Source of the DNA: Nitrosomonas marina
GTDB lineage: Bacteria > Pseudomonadota > Gammaproteobacteria > Burkholderiales > Nitrosomonadaceae
NCBI RefSeq assembly: GCF_900110145.1
Contig: NZ_FOCP01000003.1
Coordinates: 163,305 to 227,304, forward strand
Direction: 5' to 3'
DNA: 64,000 nucleotides
Program-made: the position numbers and the translations under genes
Shown here: piece by piece, positions 29,671-40,601 of the stretch
How positions within the stretch are numbered: the stretch's first letter is position 1
How the letters are laid out: every line of letters starts with the position of its first letter
Notes under the pieces: model-generated
The model's database searches: none
The model's input: only the letters and a program-made list of their open reading frames with translations
What the model was told of the DNA's origin: nothing

Positions 29671-30558
29671 TTAAACAGCTGCTGCGCCGCCCACTATTTC
29701 TGACAACTCTTTGGTAATTGCCGCCTGTCGTGACTTGTTATAAACAAGCGTTAATTCATCGATTACGTTACCTGCATTATCTGAAGCAGCTTTCATTGCC
29801 ACCATTCGCGCTGATTGTTCAGAGGCCATATTTTCCGTCACCGCCTGATAGATAAGCGCTTCTACATAACGAACCATAATATCATCTATAACCGGTTTCG
29901 CTTCAGGCTCATAAATATAATCCCAGCCGGTAGACGATGCATTTTTATCGCTGTCTGCTTCAGATTGCATTTTCTCATCACTGAGTGGCAGCAGTTTTTC
30001 CATAACAGGCTCTTGCTTCATGGTATTTATGAAGCGATTATAAAAGATATAGACGCGATCAAAGTGGTCTTCAGTGTAACTATCCAGCACGACTTTAACT
30101 GCTCCAATCAGTTTTTCCATATCGGGTCTATCGCCTAACCCGACAACCTGTGATATGACATTTGCCTTGAGTCTGTTCATGAATCCCAGGCCTTTGCTAC
30201 CTATGCAGCAGACTTCTACCTCTTCGCCTTCAGATTGCCATGTTTTGATTTCGCTTAGTGTACGCCGAAGCACGTTAGTATTAAGCCCACCGCACAAACC
30301 CTTGTCAGAAGTTATCACGATTATACCAACGCGTTTAACGGTATCGCGTTCAACCAAGAATGGATGCCGATACTCGGTATTTGCCCGACTCATGTGCGCA
30401 GCTACATTTCGTATTTTATCACCATAGGGTCTGGCTTTTTTCATACGATCCTGCGCCTTGCGCATCTTTGATGCAGCAACCATTTCCATAGCGCGCGTAA
30501 TTTTTTGCGTATTTTTTACGCTTTTAATCTTATTGCGTATTTCTCTGCTGCCTGACAT
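29671..30558 (-). CDS. atpG: ATP synthase F1 gamma subunit
   Basis: A 295-residue rotor shaft protein. The N-terminal coiled-coil helix ([20 protein letters not shown]) and C-terminal helix ([20 protein letters not shown]) are the two halves of the central stalk, with [13 protein letters not shown] between them. Located between atpA and atpD as usual. Confidence 0.97.
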   Translation of the reverse strand: MSGSREIRNKIKSVKNTQKITRAMEMVAASKMRKAQDRMKKARPYGDKIRNVAAHMSRANTEYRHPFLVERDTVKRVGIIVITSDKGLCGGLNTNVLRRTLSEIKTWQSEGEEVEVCCIGSKGLGFMNRLKANVISQVVGLGDRPDMEKLIGAVKVVLDSYTEDHFDRVYIFYNRFINTMKQEPVMEKLLPLSDEKMQSEADSDKNASSTGWDYIYEPEAKPVIDDIMVRYVEALIYQAVTENMASEQSARMVAMKAASDNAGNVIDELTLVYNKSRQAAITKELSEIVGGAAAV

Positions 30559-30561
30559 CGC

Positions 30562-32103
30562 TTAGTAGGTTCCGTTTTTCTTGAATTCTTCAATTGCAGC
30601 AACAAGTTGTTTCTCTGTTTCCGCATCGAGCTCCTTGGTACTTTCAATTTTTTCCAAAATTGATCCATGCTGACCACGAATATAACTTTTCAGCGCAGCT
30701 TCGAATGCAAGTGCGCGATTTACATCCACATCATCAAAATAACCATTGTTGATTGCAAACAATGTCAATGCCATTTCTGAGACACTCAAGGTCGCATATT
30801 GAGGCTGCTTCATCAGCTCTGTAGCCATTTTACCGCGATCAAGCTGCTTGCGAGTCGCCTCATCCAGATCGGATGCGAACTGTGCAAATGCCGCCAACTC
30901 TCTATATTGCGCCAGCGCCAGACGTATACCGCCACCAAGTTTTTTAATGACTTTCGTTTGTGCCGCGCCACCAACACGCGAAACAGAAACGCCTGCATTG
31001 ATAGCAGGCCGTATACCGGCATTAAACAAGTCGGTTTCCAGAAATATTTGTCCGTCCGTAATTGAAATTACATTCGTTGGTACAAACGCGGTAACGTCAC
31101 CAGCTTGTGTTTCAATAATAGGCAAAGCCGTCAGCGATCCTGTTTTCCCTTTTACTGCGCCATTCGTCTCTTTTTCTACATATTCGACGTTAACTCTGGC
31201 TGCTCTTTCCAACAGGCGTGAATGCAAGTAAAACACATCACCCGGATATGCTTCGCGACCTGGTGGCCTCCTAAGCAGCAGTGAAATCTGGCGATATGCC
31301 CATGCCTGTTTTGTTAAATCATCATAAACGATTAGCGCGTCGCGACCGGTATCACGGAAAAATTCTCCCATCGTACAGCCGGAATAGGGCGCAATAAATT
31401 GCATAGCTGCTGATTCCGATGCGGTGGCTGCTACTACGATCGTATACTCCATAGCGCCATGCTCTTCAAGTTTGCGAACCACATTCGCAATTGATGATGC
31501 TTTTTGCCCAATAGCCACATAAATACAAAGCATATCCTGGCCTTTCTGGTTAATAATCGCATCGATTGCTACAGCGGTTTTACCCGTTTGGCGATCCCCG
31601 ATTATCAACTCGCGCTGGCCTCGACCAATAGGCACCATAGAATCCACTGACTTTAAACCAGTTTGAACAGGCTGATCAACTGATTTGCGCCATACTACAC
31701 CTGGAGCAATTTTTTCAATAGGCTCCGATCTTTCAGAAGTAATAGGACCTTTTCCATCAATCGGTTGTCCAAGGGCATTTACTACACGCCCAAGCAATCC
31801 TTCTCCTACAGGAACCTCCAGAATTCTTCCAGTGCACTTAACAGTGTCCCCTTCAGAAATATGCTCATATGCACCCATGATCACAGCACCTACTGAATCC
31901 CTCTCCAGATTAAGTGCAAGCCCATAGGTATTACCTGGAAACTCCAGCATCTCACCTTGCATGACATCCGACAAACCATGTATTCGAACAATACCATCTG
32001 TTACCGAGACAATGGTTCCTTGCGTACGTACTTCTGCTGTATCAGCAAGTCCTTCTATCCTATTTCTAATCAGCTCACTGATTTCGGATGGATTTAACTG
32101 CAT
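30562..32103 (-). CDS. atpA: ATP synthase F1 alpha subunit
   Basis: A 513-residue non-catalytic nucleotide-binding subunit. It begins [19 protein letters not shown], has the P-loop [16 protein letters not shown] (about 168) and the arginine-finger region [20 protein letters not shown]. Full length; 3 bases upstream of atpG. Confidence 0.98.
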   Translation of the reverse strand: MQLNPSEISELIRNRIEGLADTAEVRTQGTIVSVTDGIVRIHGLSDVMQGEMLEFPGNTYGLALNLERDSVGAVIMGAYEHISEGDTVKCTGRILEVPVGEGLLGRVVNALGQPIDGKGPITSERSEPIEKIAPGVVWRKSVDQPVQTGLKSVDSMVPIGRGQRELIIGDRQTGKTAVAIDAIINQKGQDMLCIYVAIGQKASSIANVVRKLEEHGAMEYTIVVAATASESAAMQFIAPYSGCTMGEFFRDTGRDALIVYDDLTKQAWAYRQISLLLRRPPGREAYPGDVFYLHSRLLERAARVNVEYVEKETNGAVKGKTGSLTALPIIETQAGDVTAFVPTNVISITDGQIFLETDLFNAGIRPAINAGVSVSRVGGAAQTKVIKKLGGGIRLALAQYRELAAFAQFASDLDEATRKQLDRGKMATELMKQPQYATLSVSEMALTLFAINNGYFDDVDVNRALAFEAALKSYIRGQHGSILEKIESTKELDAETEKQLVAAIEEFKKNGTY

Positions 32104-32116
32104 TTCTTTTTAACTC

Positions 32117-32653
32117 CTAGCTTTTAAGGGCACTAGCCATTGCTTGTAGCTTACCGCGAATGGAAGCATCGAATATTTCATCGCCAACTTCTACTATTAC
32201 GCCACCGATTAACTCTGGATTCACCTGAACTTTTGCGTCTATTTTCCTGTCGAATTTACGCTCCAGCGATGCCACTAATTTCTTTAATTGTCCGCTGTCC
32301 ATTTCAAACGCCGAAATAATAGTAGCTTCGAGCATCCCTTCATGCTGCGATTTCAGATGCTCATAATGTTGACTGATTTGTGGCAGAACACCGATTCTAT
32401 TATTTTCTGCCAGCATAAGCAGAAAATTACGGCCTTCCTGGTTAAACTTGGACTTGCCAATTTCAAGCAGCAATTCTCCGAGCTGTTTTGCCGACACGAC
32501 TGGATTTCCTATGAGCTCCTTAATTTGCTCCTGCTGAGATATATCTGCAGCATCACTGAGCATATTCGACCAATCAGAAAGCTTATTTTTAGCTATTGCC
32601 AGCTTGTAGACCGCTTCAGCATATGGCCGGGCAACCGTTACTGCTTCTGCCAT
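32117..32653 (-). CDS. atpH: ATP synthase F1 delta subunit
   Basis: A 178-residue peripheral-stalk protein. N-terminal helical bundle (VARPYAEAVYKLAIAKN) and C-terminal PELIGGVIVEVGDEIFDASI followed by RGKLQAMASAL are family hallmarks. Its start shares a base with the atpF stop (ATGA-type overlap at 32653). Confidence 0.96.
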   Translation of the reverse strand: MAEAVTVARPYAEAVYKLAIAKNKLSDWSNMLSDAADISQQEQIKELIGNPVVSAKQLGELLLEIGKSKFNQEGRNFLLMLAENNRIGVLPQISQHYEHLKSQHEGMLEATIISAFEMDSGQLKKLVASLERKFDRKIDAKVQVNPELIGGVIVEVGDEIFDASIRGKLQAMASALKS

Positions 32654-33126
32654 TATTTTAAATCTTCCTCAATTGTTGCAAGCAAATCTGCATGTGCTTT
32701 TGCATCGACTTCCCTACGAAGAATTTTTGATGCGCCTGCAATTGCCAGTTCTGCAGCATGTTGGCGCAACGCTTCTTTTGCACTGAAGATCTCGTGGTCT
32801 ATTTCTGCCTTTGCGCCTGAAATAATACGACCACCTTCTTCTTTTGCCGTTTTTTTGGATTCCTCAACAATCTCTGAAGCGCGCTTCTCAGCCTGCTGAA
32901 TAATCTCTGCCGCCTGCTGTTTCGCCTCTTTCAAGATTTCTGATGATCGTTGACTTGCCAATTCCAGCTCATGCTTCCCGCGCTCTCCTGCCGCCAGACC
33001 GTCTGCAATCGTTTTTTGACGCTCTTCAATTGCCTTTAACAATGGCGGCCAGACAAACTTAACTGTAAACCATATGAATGTTGAAAACGCAAGCGCCTGA
33101 GAAATTAATGTAAAGTTAATATTCAT
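32653..33126 (-). CDS. atpF: ATP synthase F0 b subunit
   Basis: A 157-residue stator protein begun at ATG 33126 (MNINFTLISQALAFSTFIWF), the usual N-terminal membrane helix. The remainder is a long charged amphipathic helix rich in Ala, Glu and Lys that dimerises as the peripheral stalk. A TTG at 33132 would add two residues. Confidence 0.96.
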   Translation of the reverse strand: MNINFTLISQALAFSTFIWFTVKFVWPPLLKAIEERQKTIADGLAAGERGKHELELASQRSSEILKEAKQQAAEIIQQAEKRASEIVEESKKTAKEEGGRIISGAKAEIDHEIFSAKEALRQHAAELAIAGASKILRREVDAKAHADLLATIEEDLK

Positions 33127-33159
33127 GACCAACCCATATTGGTTTTAAACAAAATTTAA

Positions 33160-33447
<288 letters not shown>

Positions 33448-33485
33448 TTATGATTAAAGATTTCCAATAAAAAACTTTTAATTAA

Positions 33486-34295
33486 TTAGTGCGACTCATG
33501 CGCCATCGAAATATAAACCACCGCAAGCATCATGAATATAAATGCCTGTAGTGTCACAATCAAAATATGAAAAATAGCCCAACCCGCACCGAGTATTGCA
33601 CCAAAGAACGCACCCGCTACCCCAGTCGCAGCCCACATGCCTAGCAGCAAGAAAATGATCTCGCCTGCATAAATATTTCCGAACAAACGTAGCGAATGCG
33701 ACAATGGCTTGGATACATATTCAATAAAATTAAAAAGCAGATTCAAAATCCACAGTAGTGGATTCTTTCCGAAAGGCGTGCAAAACAACTCGTGCATCCA
33801 TCCGCCCAGCCCTTTAACTTTTACACTGAAAAATATCATTAAAAACCAGATGGACAGCGCCAGCGCAAACGTTGTGTTCACATCCGTCGTGGGTACAATT
33901 TTCCAGTAATGCAAGCCGAAAACATTTTCCGTAACCCATGCTGTGATATCGATTGGCATGATGTCCATGGTATTCATCAAGATCACCCAGACAAAAATTG
34001 TCAACGCGGTAGGTGCAACAAACACATGCCTGTTTCCATGGAATGTATTTTTAACTTCGTTATCGATAAATTCGATCATCAATTCAACGAATGCTTGCCG
34101 CCTGCTCGGCACGCCCGGCGTTGCTTTACGCACAACAAGCCATACAAATCCGATGCCGAGAAAACCGAGGAGTATTGATGTCACCAGGGTATCTATGTGC
34201 AATGTCCAGAATGCGCCTTCACTGACTTGCACCGTCATATGCGTCAAATGATGATCGATATATTTCGTTGGGGTTAGTTCTGAATCTGCTGCCAT
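33486..34295 (-). CDS. atpB: ATP synthase F0 a subunit
   Basis: A 269-residue membrane subunit. The essential arginine is in [20 protein letters not shown], and the last helix has [19 protein letters not shown]. It forms the proton half-channels against the c-ring. I use ATG 34295 (MAADSELTP); the frame can be extended to TTG 34301. Confidence 0.97.
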   Translation of the reverse strand: MAADSELTPTKYIDHHLTHMTVQVSEGAFWTLHIDTLVTSILLGFLGIGFVWLVVRKATPGVPSRRQAFVELMIEFIDNEVKNTFHGNRHVFVAPTALTIFVWVILMNTMDIMPIDITAWVTENVFGLHYWKIVPTTDVNTTFALALSIWFLMIFFSVKVKGLGGWMHELFCTPFGKNPLLWILNLLFNFIEYVSKPLSHSLRLFGNIYAGEIIFLLLGMWAATGVAGAFFGAILGAGWAIFHILIVTLQAFIFMMLAVVYISMAHESH

Positions 34296-34324
34296 TCGCA
34301 ACCTGTTATATAGTAAGAATAAGT

Positions 34325-34720
34325 TTAGTTGATGCGGTCTGTATTTTTTTTGCTATCCGATACAAACAATGCCAAGCTGTGCGCAATCACCGTTAATATA
34401 AAAACACCAATGAATGCATATGCTTTGACGCCGTCGTACGTTTTGAACACAATCCACAGCAAGGTAATTGTTAAAAAAATCTTTACGGCTTCTGCTCTTA
34501 AAGCTGTCCTAATTGTCCCGCCAGCTGAATAACCTTTGTGACGCGAGACTATTATCGCAAATGCCGCTGAGGAGATAATACTAACCATTCCTCCAAGAAA
34601 TGCCGATACGGCATACTGCAAATCCATCAGCAGTGCTAACACACATGTCGCGACAATTGTAATTAACAACTGCCAGCGCAGAACAATCACAAGTGGTTTA
34701 ACTGTTATCCAAGATGCCAT
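34325..34720 (-). CDS. atpI: ATP synthase subunit I (assembly/Mg2+-related protein)
   Basis: A 131-residue membrane protein with four hydrophobic segments ([37 protein letters not shown] and two more). By position, first in the operon before atpB, and by pattern it belongs to the ATP synthase I family, which helps assemble the c-ring. A good promoter lies just upstream. Confidence 0.88.
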   Translation of the reverse strand: MASWITVKPLVIVLRWQLLITIVATCVLALLMDLQYAVSAFLGGMVSIISSAAFAIIVSRHKGYSAGGTIRTALRAEAVKIFLTITLLWIVFKTYDGVKAYAFIGVFILTVIAHSLALFVSDSKKNTDRIN

Positions 34721-34778
34721 CTATCTGTCTATCCTGGAACAGGACCTTATAATCTTCTCTACGCCTAAAAAAAGCGGG

Positions 34779-34807
34779 ATTCTATACTGATCTGCTAGCT
34801 CAGTCAA
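34779..34807 (-). promoter_or_regulatory. Sigma-70 promoter of the ATP synthase operon
   Basis: On the minus strand, TTGACT (34802-34807) and TAGAAT (34779-34784) are separated by exactly 17 bases, about 60 bases upstream of the atpI start. Both hexamers differ from consensus at one position. Confidence 0.75.
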
Positions 34808-34920
34808 TGTAAAAATCTTGTTCGCCCCTACTATTAAGTTTTATTTGCCTGGTTGCGTATTTTAACAATTTCATATTCACATTTGGATATTTTGGCAAAC
34901 GTTTCTGGCTATTTACAGCG

Positions 34921-36681
34921 TCATTCAGATTGAAATTGCAAAGTCGCCAATTGTGCATACAAATGGCTGGTTGTCATTAATTCAGCGTGTGTGCCCAGTG
35001 CCTCCAATCGCCCATGATTGAGCACCGCAATGCGATCGGCTGACTGCACAGTTGATAATCGATGCGCAATCACCAGTGTAGTGCGATTGATCATTAATCG
35101 CTTCAATGCCTGTTGTACCCAGAACTCACTTTGCGCATCCAGCGCGCTGGTTGCTTCATCAAGCAGCAGAACGGGGGCGTCGGCTAGAATTGCACGTGCA
35201 ATTGCCAGCCTTTGTTTTTGGCCACCGGATAACCCTTGTCCCAAATCACCAATTTTTGTCTGATATCCCTGCGGCAAATCTACGATGAAATCATGCGCAT
35301 ATGCGGCTTTCGCTGCAGCCTCAACACTTTTTTGATTGGCATCAGGTTTTCCATATTGCAGATTTTCAAGAATAGTGCCATAAAACAATGCAGGGTTCTG
35401 TGATACCAATGCGTAACATCGGCGCAGGTCGAAAAGATCCAGTTGGCGTATATCAATTCCTTCCAGTCTGATACACCCCGACTGGCAGTCAAAAAACCGC
35501 AGCAGCAGATCAAACAGCGTCGATTTACCAGCGCCTGACGGGCCTACCAGTGCTAAAGTTTCACCTGCATGAATTCGCAGTGACAACGCGTCGATCACCG
35601 GAACCTGTAGACGCGAGGCATAAGCAAAGGATATTCGATCAATTTCGATTTGACCGGAAACTCTGGGAAGTAATTGTTTTGTTTGTGGCGATGTAATTTC
35701 GTTCGGCGCATGGAGCAATTCCATAGTGCGTTCCGCAGCACCCGCCGCACGTTGCAATTCACCAATCACTTCCGATATCGAGGCTACTGCCGATCCGACA
35801 ATCACGCTATAGAAAACAAATGCAGCCAGCTCTCCACCGCTGATACGGCCTTCAATTACATCGATACCTCCGATCCAGAGCATGACACCAACAGCGCCCA
35901 GAACCAGCACTATCACCATTGTCACCAATAACGCACGCTGTATAGTCCGATGCTTCGCGACTCTAAAAGCTTCCTCTACATAATCGAAAAATCTGCGCTG
36001 ATCGATAGGTTGATGATTATAGGCCTGCACCGTTTTAATCTGTCCGAGAATTTCCCCGACATAAGCGCCGACCGCAGCCACCTTATCCTGGCTTACTCTT
36101 GACAAACCGCGGACCCTGCGTCCAAATACCAAAATGGGAACGACCACTAACGGAACACACACCATTACGATCACAGTGAGTTTCGCATTGGTAATAAACA
36201 ACCAGACGATGCCACCTAGCATCATAATAAAATTTCTCAATGCAAACGAAATCGACGAACCAATCACCGATTGCAGCAGCGTCATATCTGCAGTCAAACG
36301 CGATTGAATTTCAAGGCCACGATTATTCTCAAAAAAACCGGGATGCAGATGAATAAGATGATTAAATACTTTGCATCGAATGTCTGCAATCACACGTTCA
36401 CCGAGCCAGGTAACCCAATAGTAACGGGTAAATGTACCTACGGCCAATGCACATACCAAACCTAAAAAAACCAATACATACTGACCCAATAGGTCTTTTG
36501 ACTGGGTTGCAAAACCCTGATCTATCAGCAGACGAATTCCCTGGCCAATCGACAGGGTGATGGCTGCAGTAAGCAGTAGAGCTGACAGCCCATATAAAAC
36601 CTGTCGTTTGTAAGGTGAAACAAAGCCGAACAGCTTTCTAATCGTCGACCACCGGTTATTTTCTGCAGAGAACAAATCCAT
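34921..36681 (-). CDS. ABC exporter, fused permease and ATPase (MsbA-like)
   Basis: A protein of about 586 residues. Six membrane helices make the N-terminal exporter domain (about 20-305). The nucleotide-binding domain has Walker A VGPSGAGKSTLFDLLLRFF, signature LSGGQKQRLAIARA and Walker B LLLDEATSALD, then the His switch IAHRLSTV. It works as a homodimer. MsbA-like lipid or multidrug export is the likely role; the substrate is not readable. I start at ATG 36681; a TTG at 36702 extends the frame by seven residues. Confidence 0.87.
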   Translation of the reverse strand: MDLFSAENNRWSTIRKLFGFVSPYKRQVLYGLSALLLTAAITLSIGQGIRLLIDQGFATQSKDLLGQYVLVFLGLVCALAVGTFTRYYWVTWLGERVIADIRCKVFNHLIHLHPGFFENNRGLEIQSRLTADMTLLQSVIGSSISFALRNFIMMLGGIVWLFITNAKLTVIVMVCVPLVVVPILVFGRRVRGLSRVSQDKVAAVGAYVGEILGQIKTVQAYNHQPIDQRRFFDYVEEAFRVAKHRTIQRALLVTMVIVLVLGAVGVMLWIGGIDVIEGRISGGELAAFVFYSVIVGSAVASISEVIGELQRAAGAAERTMELLHAPNEITSPQTKQLLPRVSGQIEIDRISFAYASRLQVPVIDALSLRIHAGETLALVGPSGAGKSTLFDLLLRFFDCQSGCIRLEGIDIRQLDLFDLRRCYALVSQNPALFYGTILENLQYGKPDANQKSVEAAAKAAYAHDFIVDLPQGYQTKIGDLGQGLSGGQKQRLAIARAILADAPVLLLDEATSALDAQSEFWVQQALKRLMINRTTLVIAHRLSTVQSADRIAVLNHGRLEALGTHAELMTTSHLYAQLATLQFQSE

Positions 36682-36720
36682 CGAACTGACGCGCAAAACC
36701 AACAGCAGGCTGAATACTAA

Positions 36721-36740
36721 AAAGGGAGCCTGTCGCTCCC
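36721..36740 (-). terminator. Terminator downstream of the parvulin gene
   Basis: Six-base stem gggagc (36724-36729) and gctccc (36735-36740) with a 5-base loop. On the minus strand it is followed by TTTTT. It lies about 50 bases past the stop of the peptidylprolyl isomerase gene. Confidence 0.75.
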
Positions 36741-36788
36741 CTGACTATACCGACTGACATCCCAAAGTCGCCTGATTTTTTCAATAAG

Positions 36789-37070
36789 CTACTCCTCTCG
36801 TGCAGTCACTTCTACGAGATGATAGCCAAACTGGGTTTTTACCGGCCCCTGCACCTCGCCTACTGGCGCACTGAAAACCACGGTATCAAACTCCTTGACC
36901 ATCTGGCCAGGACCAAACTCACCCAGCTCCCCACCCTGTTTACCGGACGGACACAACGAATATTTTTCAGCCAAATCACTGAAATGCGCACCATTTGCAA
37001 TTTCGCTTTTCAAGTCGTTACACTCGCCTTCAGTTTTAACCAGGATATGCCTTGCACTTGCTCTTGCCAT
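36789..37070 (-). CDS. ppiC: Small parvulin-type peptidylprolyl isomerase
   Basis: A 93-residue PpiC-like protein made of a single rotamase domain: [18 protein letters not shown] at the start, [20 protein letters not shown] in the middle and [15 protein letters not shown] at the end. No signal peptide, so cytosolic, as in E. coli PpiC. GGAGAG sits 5 bases before the ATG. It catalyses cis-trans isomerisation of X-Pro bonds. Confidence 0.93.
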   Translation of the reverse strand: MARASARHILVKTEGECNDLKSEIANGAHFSDLAEKYSLCPSGKQGGELGEFGPGQMVKEFDTVVFSAPVGEVQGPVKTQFGYHLVEVTAREE

Positions 37071-37247
37071 TATTCTCTCCAGATAATAATTAAAATATAA
37101 TTACACATTTAAGCATACATTTTCCATTCAATAAAATTTTCATCCTTTTTCAACTGTTTTTTTGAGATAAATGGCAACAAGATTTTTCGTATTTTAACAA
37201 ATCAGGGGACACTGTCCGTTTCACAGTTAAGTGCTGCAACCCGGCGG

Positions 37248-39368
37248 TTAAAAGTGAGCAACAATACTGGCCCGTAACGCACGGGTTTCGATAGGATGAA
37301 AATGTGTGTCATTAATACCTTCCGCCGACTCCCCAGGCAATCTGGATGTATAAAAATAATCTATAGCATGATCATGTGAATTCAATATATTGAACGCCTG
37401 CAACACAAGCTGTGCTTTTTTGCCAATTTTATACCCAAGCTGTCCATTTAAAGTGATGGTAGGATCAGTACGCACGCTGTTATCTTCGATAAGTGCTCGT
37501 TTTCCGAAGTAACGAAATTGCAATCCGCCAAAAAATGGACCCAGATTATTCAATGCAATTGCAGCTTTACCAACACCTCGTATTGCCTGTGGAATATGGT
37601 TGCCTGCGAGATCAAAATCTGTAAACCGCGCCCGTGTGATCGCATAATCAAGATCAATCGTCAACCAATCCAAGGGTTTATAAAAAATTGAAGCCTCAAG
37701 CCCGTCCCGCCTGCTAGGCCGGGAAGCCTCCGTAGTGCCCGCATCACCTACAAACAACAACTCTGAATCAATATCAAGACGAAAAAAAGCAAGCGACGCC
37801 TGTATCCCTGGCAATATTGCTGTTCTGAATCCTGTTTCGAATCCTGTTGAGCGCACTAGCGGATGCACTCGATTGATGGCTTCACCTGTTTTGGGATCAA
37901 TTGTCGTAGTTGTACCACGCGCATCATTGCTGTGAAAACTGCTGCCGTAATTGAAATAGTATTCCGTCTGCAGCCAGGGGCCCAGAATTACACTCAACTT
38001 GGGATTGGTCATACTGTCATATACCTGGCCCGAATTCACATTCAGATTACTGTTAACGTCAAACCAGTAAAAATCGCTGCGCACACCCGCTACCGTTCGA
38101 AATTTTTCCAGCCACTGCACGCTGTTCTGGTAATAAACCGCAATGCTGTTCTGTAAAATGTGATCCTTACGGGTAGTTGAGAGCGTTTTGCGTTCTCTCG
38201 TTCTCAGCAATCCGTTATCAATGACATCATTTTGAAATTGAAAGCCTATAGAATTTTCCAATGCCAGACCGGCAAATTCATTGATCCATGCGTGACTCAA
38301 ATCCAGCGCTGACTGGAAACGCTTGTCAATTTGCACAAACTGATCACCGTTGACCGGATCATCCAGAAAATAAGTAAAATTTGAAAATAACGCAAGATTG
38401 GTATGCAAAGTATACAAATTGACCTTTGTGATACCGAAGCGGCTTTGATGCTCAGCCGCTGTTGACAGGCTGAATCGATGCGCCTCGCCGCCATCGGTCG
38501 GATCAATCGTATCCAGTCGCGAAATGAGATTATCAGCGACAGCCCGGTGAGGAATCTGGTCAGTTGCATTCCACCGGCCACCGTAACCCATTGCAGTGAT
38601 ATTGAATCGGGTATTGCCCGTATTCTGACTGTAACGCAAAACACTATTGAACTTTTTATATCTTTCCTTATTAGTCCACGGACCGTTTTTTCTGAGCAGC
38701 TCCAGTGCAAATAACGCATTGCCCCCACCCATCGCCTGTGATTTTGCAACCATACCCCGATTGAAGCCTTGATCGCCAGCGCTGAAACTGGCAATACCAG
38801 CAGGAAGCGTATCTAAGTACCGCATGTGAACAATACCCGCCGATGAAAAATCTCCATGATTTGCGTAATAAGGGCCTTTCTGATACTGAACAGCGCTGAT
38901 CAATTCCGGTATGACGAAATTTGTATCGGCCCACCCCTGCCCATGTCCATGTGAACGCTGATTGACTAGCATTCCGTCCACTATAACCCGCAAATCGGTA
39001 CCATGATCAAGATTGAATCCGCGCAAAAAATATTGATTAGCCTTACCTTCGCCGCTATGTTGTGTAACAATCAGACCCGGCACTGTCTCCAGCAGCTCAC
39101 CCGGACGGTATACCACACGCTGGTCGAGTTGTTCTTTGAGCACCGTACCCTCATTCGCAGAATCGGCTACACCAATTAGTTCTCTGGTGTTCGCGCGTAC
39201 CTCGATTTCACTCAGTGTTGGAATACCCGCTGCAAAACTCGTATTGAATACAACGACCGCCATCGAGATCAGCAGAAATGCAGAGAATTTTTTCCCAAAT
39301 GTGCAATTATCAGGAGCAGTATTTTCATACTCGCTTATCTGGCACAGACATCTCTTTGCACTTTGCAA
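37248..39368 (-). CDS. TonB-dependent outer-membrane receptor
   Basis: A 706-residue receptor. A signal peptide lies at about 26-47 (KKFSAFLLISMAVVVFNTSFAAG). The plug domain follows (RPGELLETVPGLIVTQHSGEGKANQY, FLRGFNLDHGTDLRVIVDGM) and then a 22-strand-type beta-barrel ending in Phe (ETRALRASIVAHF), as expected for outer-membrane insertion. The ligand is not readable; HGHGQGWAD and nearby His-rich loops might bind a metal complex. The start is a TTG at 39368; no ATG precedes the signal peptide, so the true start is uncertain. It lies near MerC- and CDF-type genes, which hints at metals but is not proof. Confidence 0.85.
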   Translation of the reverse strand: MQSAKRCLCQISEYENTAPDNCTFGKKFSAFLLISMAVVVFNTSFAAGIPTLSEIEVRANTRELIGVADSANEGTVLKEQLDQRVVYRPGELLETVPGLIVTQHSGEGKANQYFLRGFNLDHGTDLRVIVDGMLVNQRSHGHGQGWADTNFVIPELISAVQYQKGPYYANHGDFSSAGIVHMRYLDTLPAGIASFSAGDQGFNRGMVAKSQAMGGGNALFALELLRKNGPWTNKERYKKFNSVLRYSQNTGNTRFNITAMGYGGRWNATDQIPHRAVADNLISRLDTIDPTDGGEAHRFSLSTAAEHQSRFGITKVNLYTLHTNLALFSNFTYFLDDPVNGDQFVQIDKRFQSALDLSHAWINEFAGLALENSIGFQFQNDVIDNGLLRTRERKTLSTTRKDHILQNSIAVYYQNSVQWLEKFRTVAGVRSDFYWFDVNSNLNVNSGQVYDSMTNPKLSVILGPWLQTEYYFNYGSSFHSNDARGTTTTIDPKTGEAINRVHPLVRSTGFETGFRTAILPGIQASLAFFRLDIDSELLFVGDAGTTEASRPSRRDGLEASIFYKPLDWLTIDLDYAITRARFTDFDLAGNHIPQAIRGVGKAAIALNNLGPFFGGLQFRYFGKRALIEDNSVRTDPTITLNGQLGYKIGKKAQLVLQAFNILNSHDHAIDYFYTSRLPGESAEGINDTHFHPIETRALRASIVAHF

Positions 39369-39373
39369 AACAT

Positions 39374-39538
39374 CTACCTCGCTTTTAGACTGAGATTCAG
39401 TCGTTCACAATGTGTTTGTGCTGTGTATACAACTAACCGAAGCTTCGCATCGTATTTCTCAAATACTTCAACCAGTATCGCCCCAAGGATATTGAGTGCA
39501 CTCGATTTCGTCCGAACAGGAAAATCAACGAAAACCAT
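39374..39538 (-). CDS. Possible 54-residue ORF just upstream of the TonB receptor
   Basis: An ATG at 39538 opens a 54-codon frame (MVFVDFPVRTKSSALNILG to LNLSLKAR) that stops five bases before the receptor's TTG. It has no ribosome site, signal or family match. It might be a leader peptide coupled to the receptor or a decayed gene piece. The rest of the stretch to 39723 shows nothing recognisable. Confidence 0.2.
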   Translation of the reverse strand: MVFVDFPVRTKSSALNILGAILVEVFEKYDAKLRLVVYTAQTHCERLNLSLKAR

Positions 39539-39723
39539 GACAAGTAATCAGTATGATTAATAATTAATACTTCATACTTTATAGGACTGTTACTTGTTTT
39601 TCAATGAACAGATTCCATTCATCAATTAAAACAACACTTCGGTATGTATTTCCTACAATCCAAATTTTGTTTCAGACGCGTGGGTTACTGAATCAAATCT
39701 GAAAAAATTTTGGCTGAAAATTT

Positions 39724-40551
39724 TCAGCGCATCATTGCATCATCCACTGCGCCTTTCAGATAATTTCTCGTTATTTGATAGTCCGATTTCAAATGGCCGA
39801 TAATGGGTTCAATTGCTGCGCGCCTGCGGCACTAATTTTGTTTCTGTTTTTTCTGATATCGGGCGTATCGCTTGAGTGCTGTGCCCGGCAAAATGATAGC
39901 CGTTCCATTCACTTCACAATTGCTGCGACAACCGCGATTACACGCAGCTACTTTGACTGCCTTGCCGCGCGAACTCCAATATGCTGGAATATTTATGGTA
40001 ACGTACGGCTGCCGTGCTAGTGCTGTTCATGGCTGACAACCCCAACAATGCCATTGCTTTGAGCCGTACAGGCAATTGATGCCTTGCTGCCATACTCGTA
40101 TTGTTTATGGCCTTTCCTTTTAGCACCATAATACACTTGCGGCTCATGCAGGGAATAGAATTTGTCTGTATCCTTGAGTTGCTGTTTTAAAATGCGCTCA
40201 TACAACTGACAGTCTTGCTGATAGCATTCAAGGTAACTCTGCTGCGGTAGTTTCCGCATCAATATCTCTGCAATGGTTCTCAGTTGCTTTAGCGCGCGTT
40301 TGTCCCTGGCTTTTTTTAACATGATGAGGATGTCAGATATCCAGTCGGAGCGATTTGACTTCCTTGACGAAAGTGCGACGCTGAGAAATACTGCGTGCTT
40401 TGACAATTCTGTTCAAGCAGTTAATTATCCTGATCGCGAACATACTATCCGTGGGGTACGGGATATTTTTCTCTTGCACCGTTGTGTCAAAATGCACGGC
40501 ATTTCCCAACGCCGCTTTGCCATGCAAGTCAATGCTCATCTGGAAATTCAT
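39724..40551 (-). pseudogene. Degenerate IS5-type transposase
   Basis: Pieces of one DDE transposase occur in order in several frames on the minus strand. First is HFDTTVQEKNIPYPTD and RRTFVKEVKSLR (40551-40333). Next is KFYSLHEPQVYYGAKRKGHK and KQYEYGSKASIA (within 40406-40017). Then NGTAIILPGTALKRYARYQK, an in-frame TAG, and RRAAIEPIIGHLKSDYQ to RNYLKGAVDDAMM (ending at 39724). These are motifs of IS5/IS1182-like transposases. At least two frame changes and an internal stop make it nonfunctional, and both ends are missing. No terminal inverted repeats were found. Confidence 0.85.
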
Positions 40552-40601
40552 CTATTTACAAATAATATCGAATCCCTGTCTGTATTTTCTGGATTGAAAA
40601 G

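Noticed and set aside
39775..40020. Plus-strand 81-codon frame between the TonB receptor and the amidohydrolase
   Set aside because: It is the antisense shadow of the degenerate IS5-type transposase read on the minus strand.
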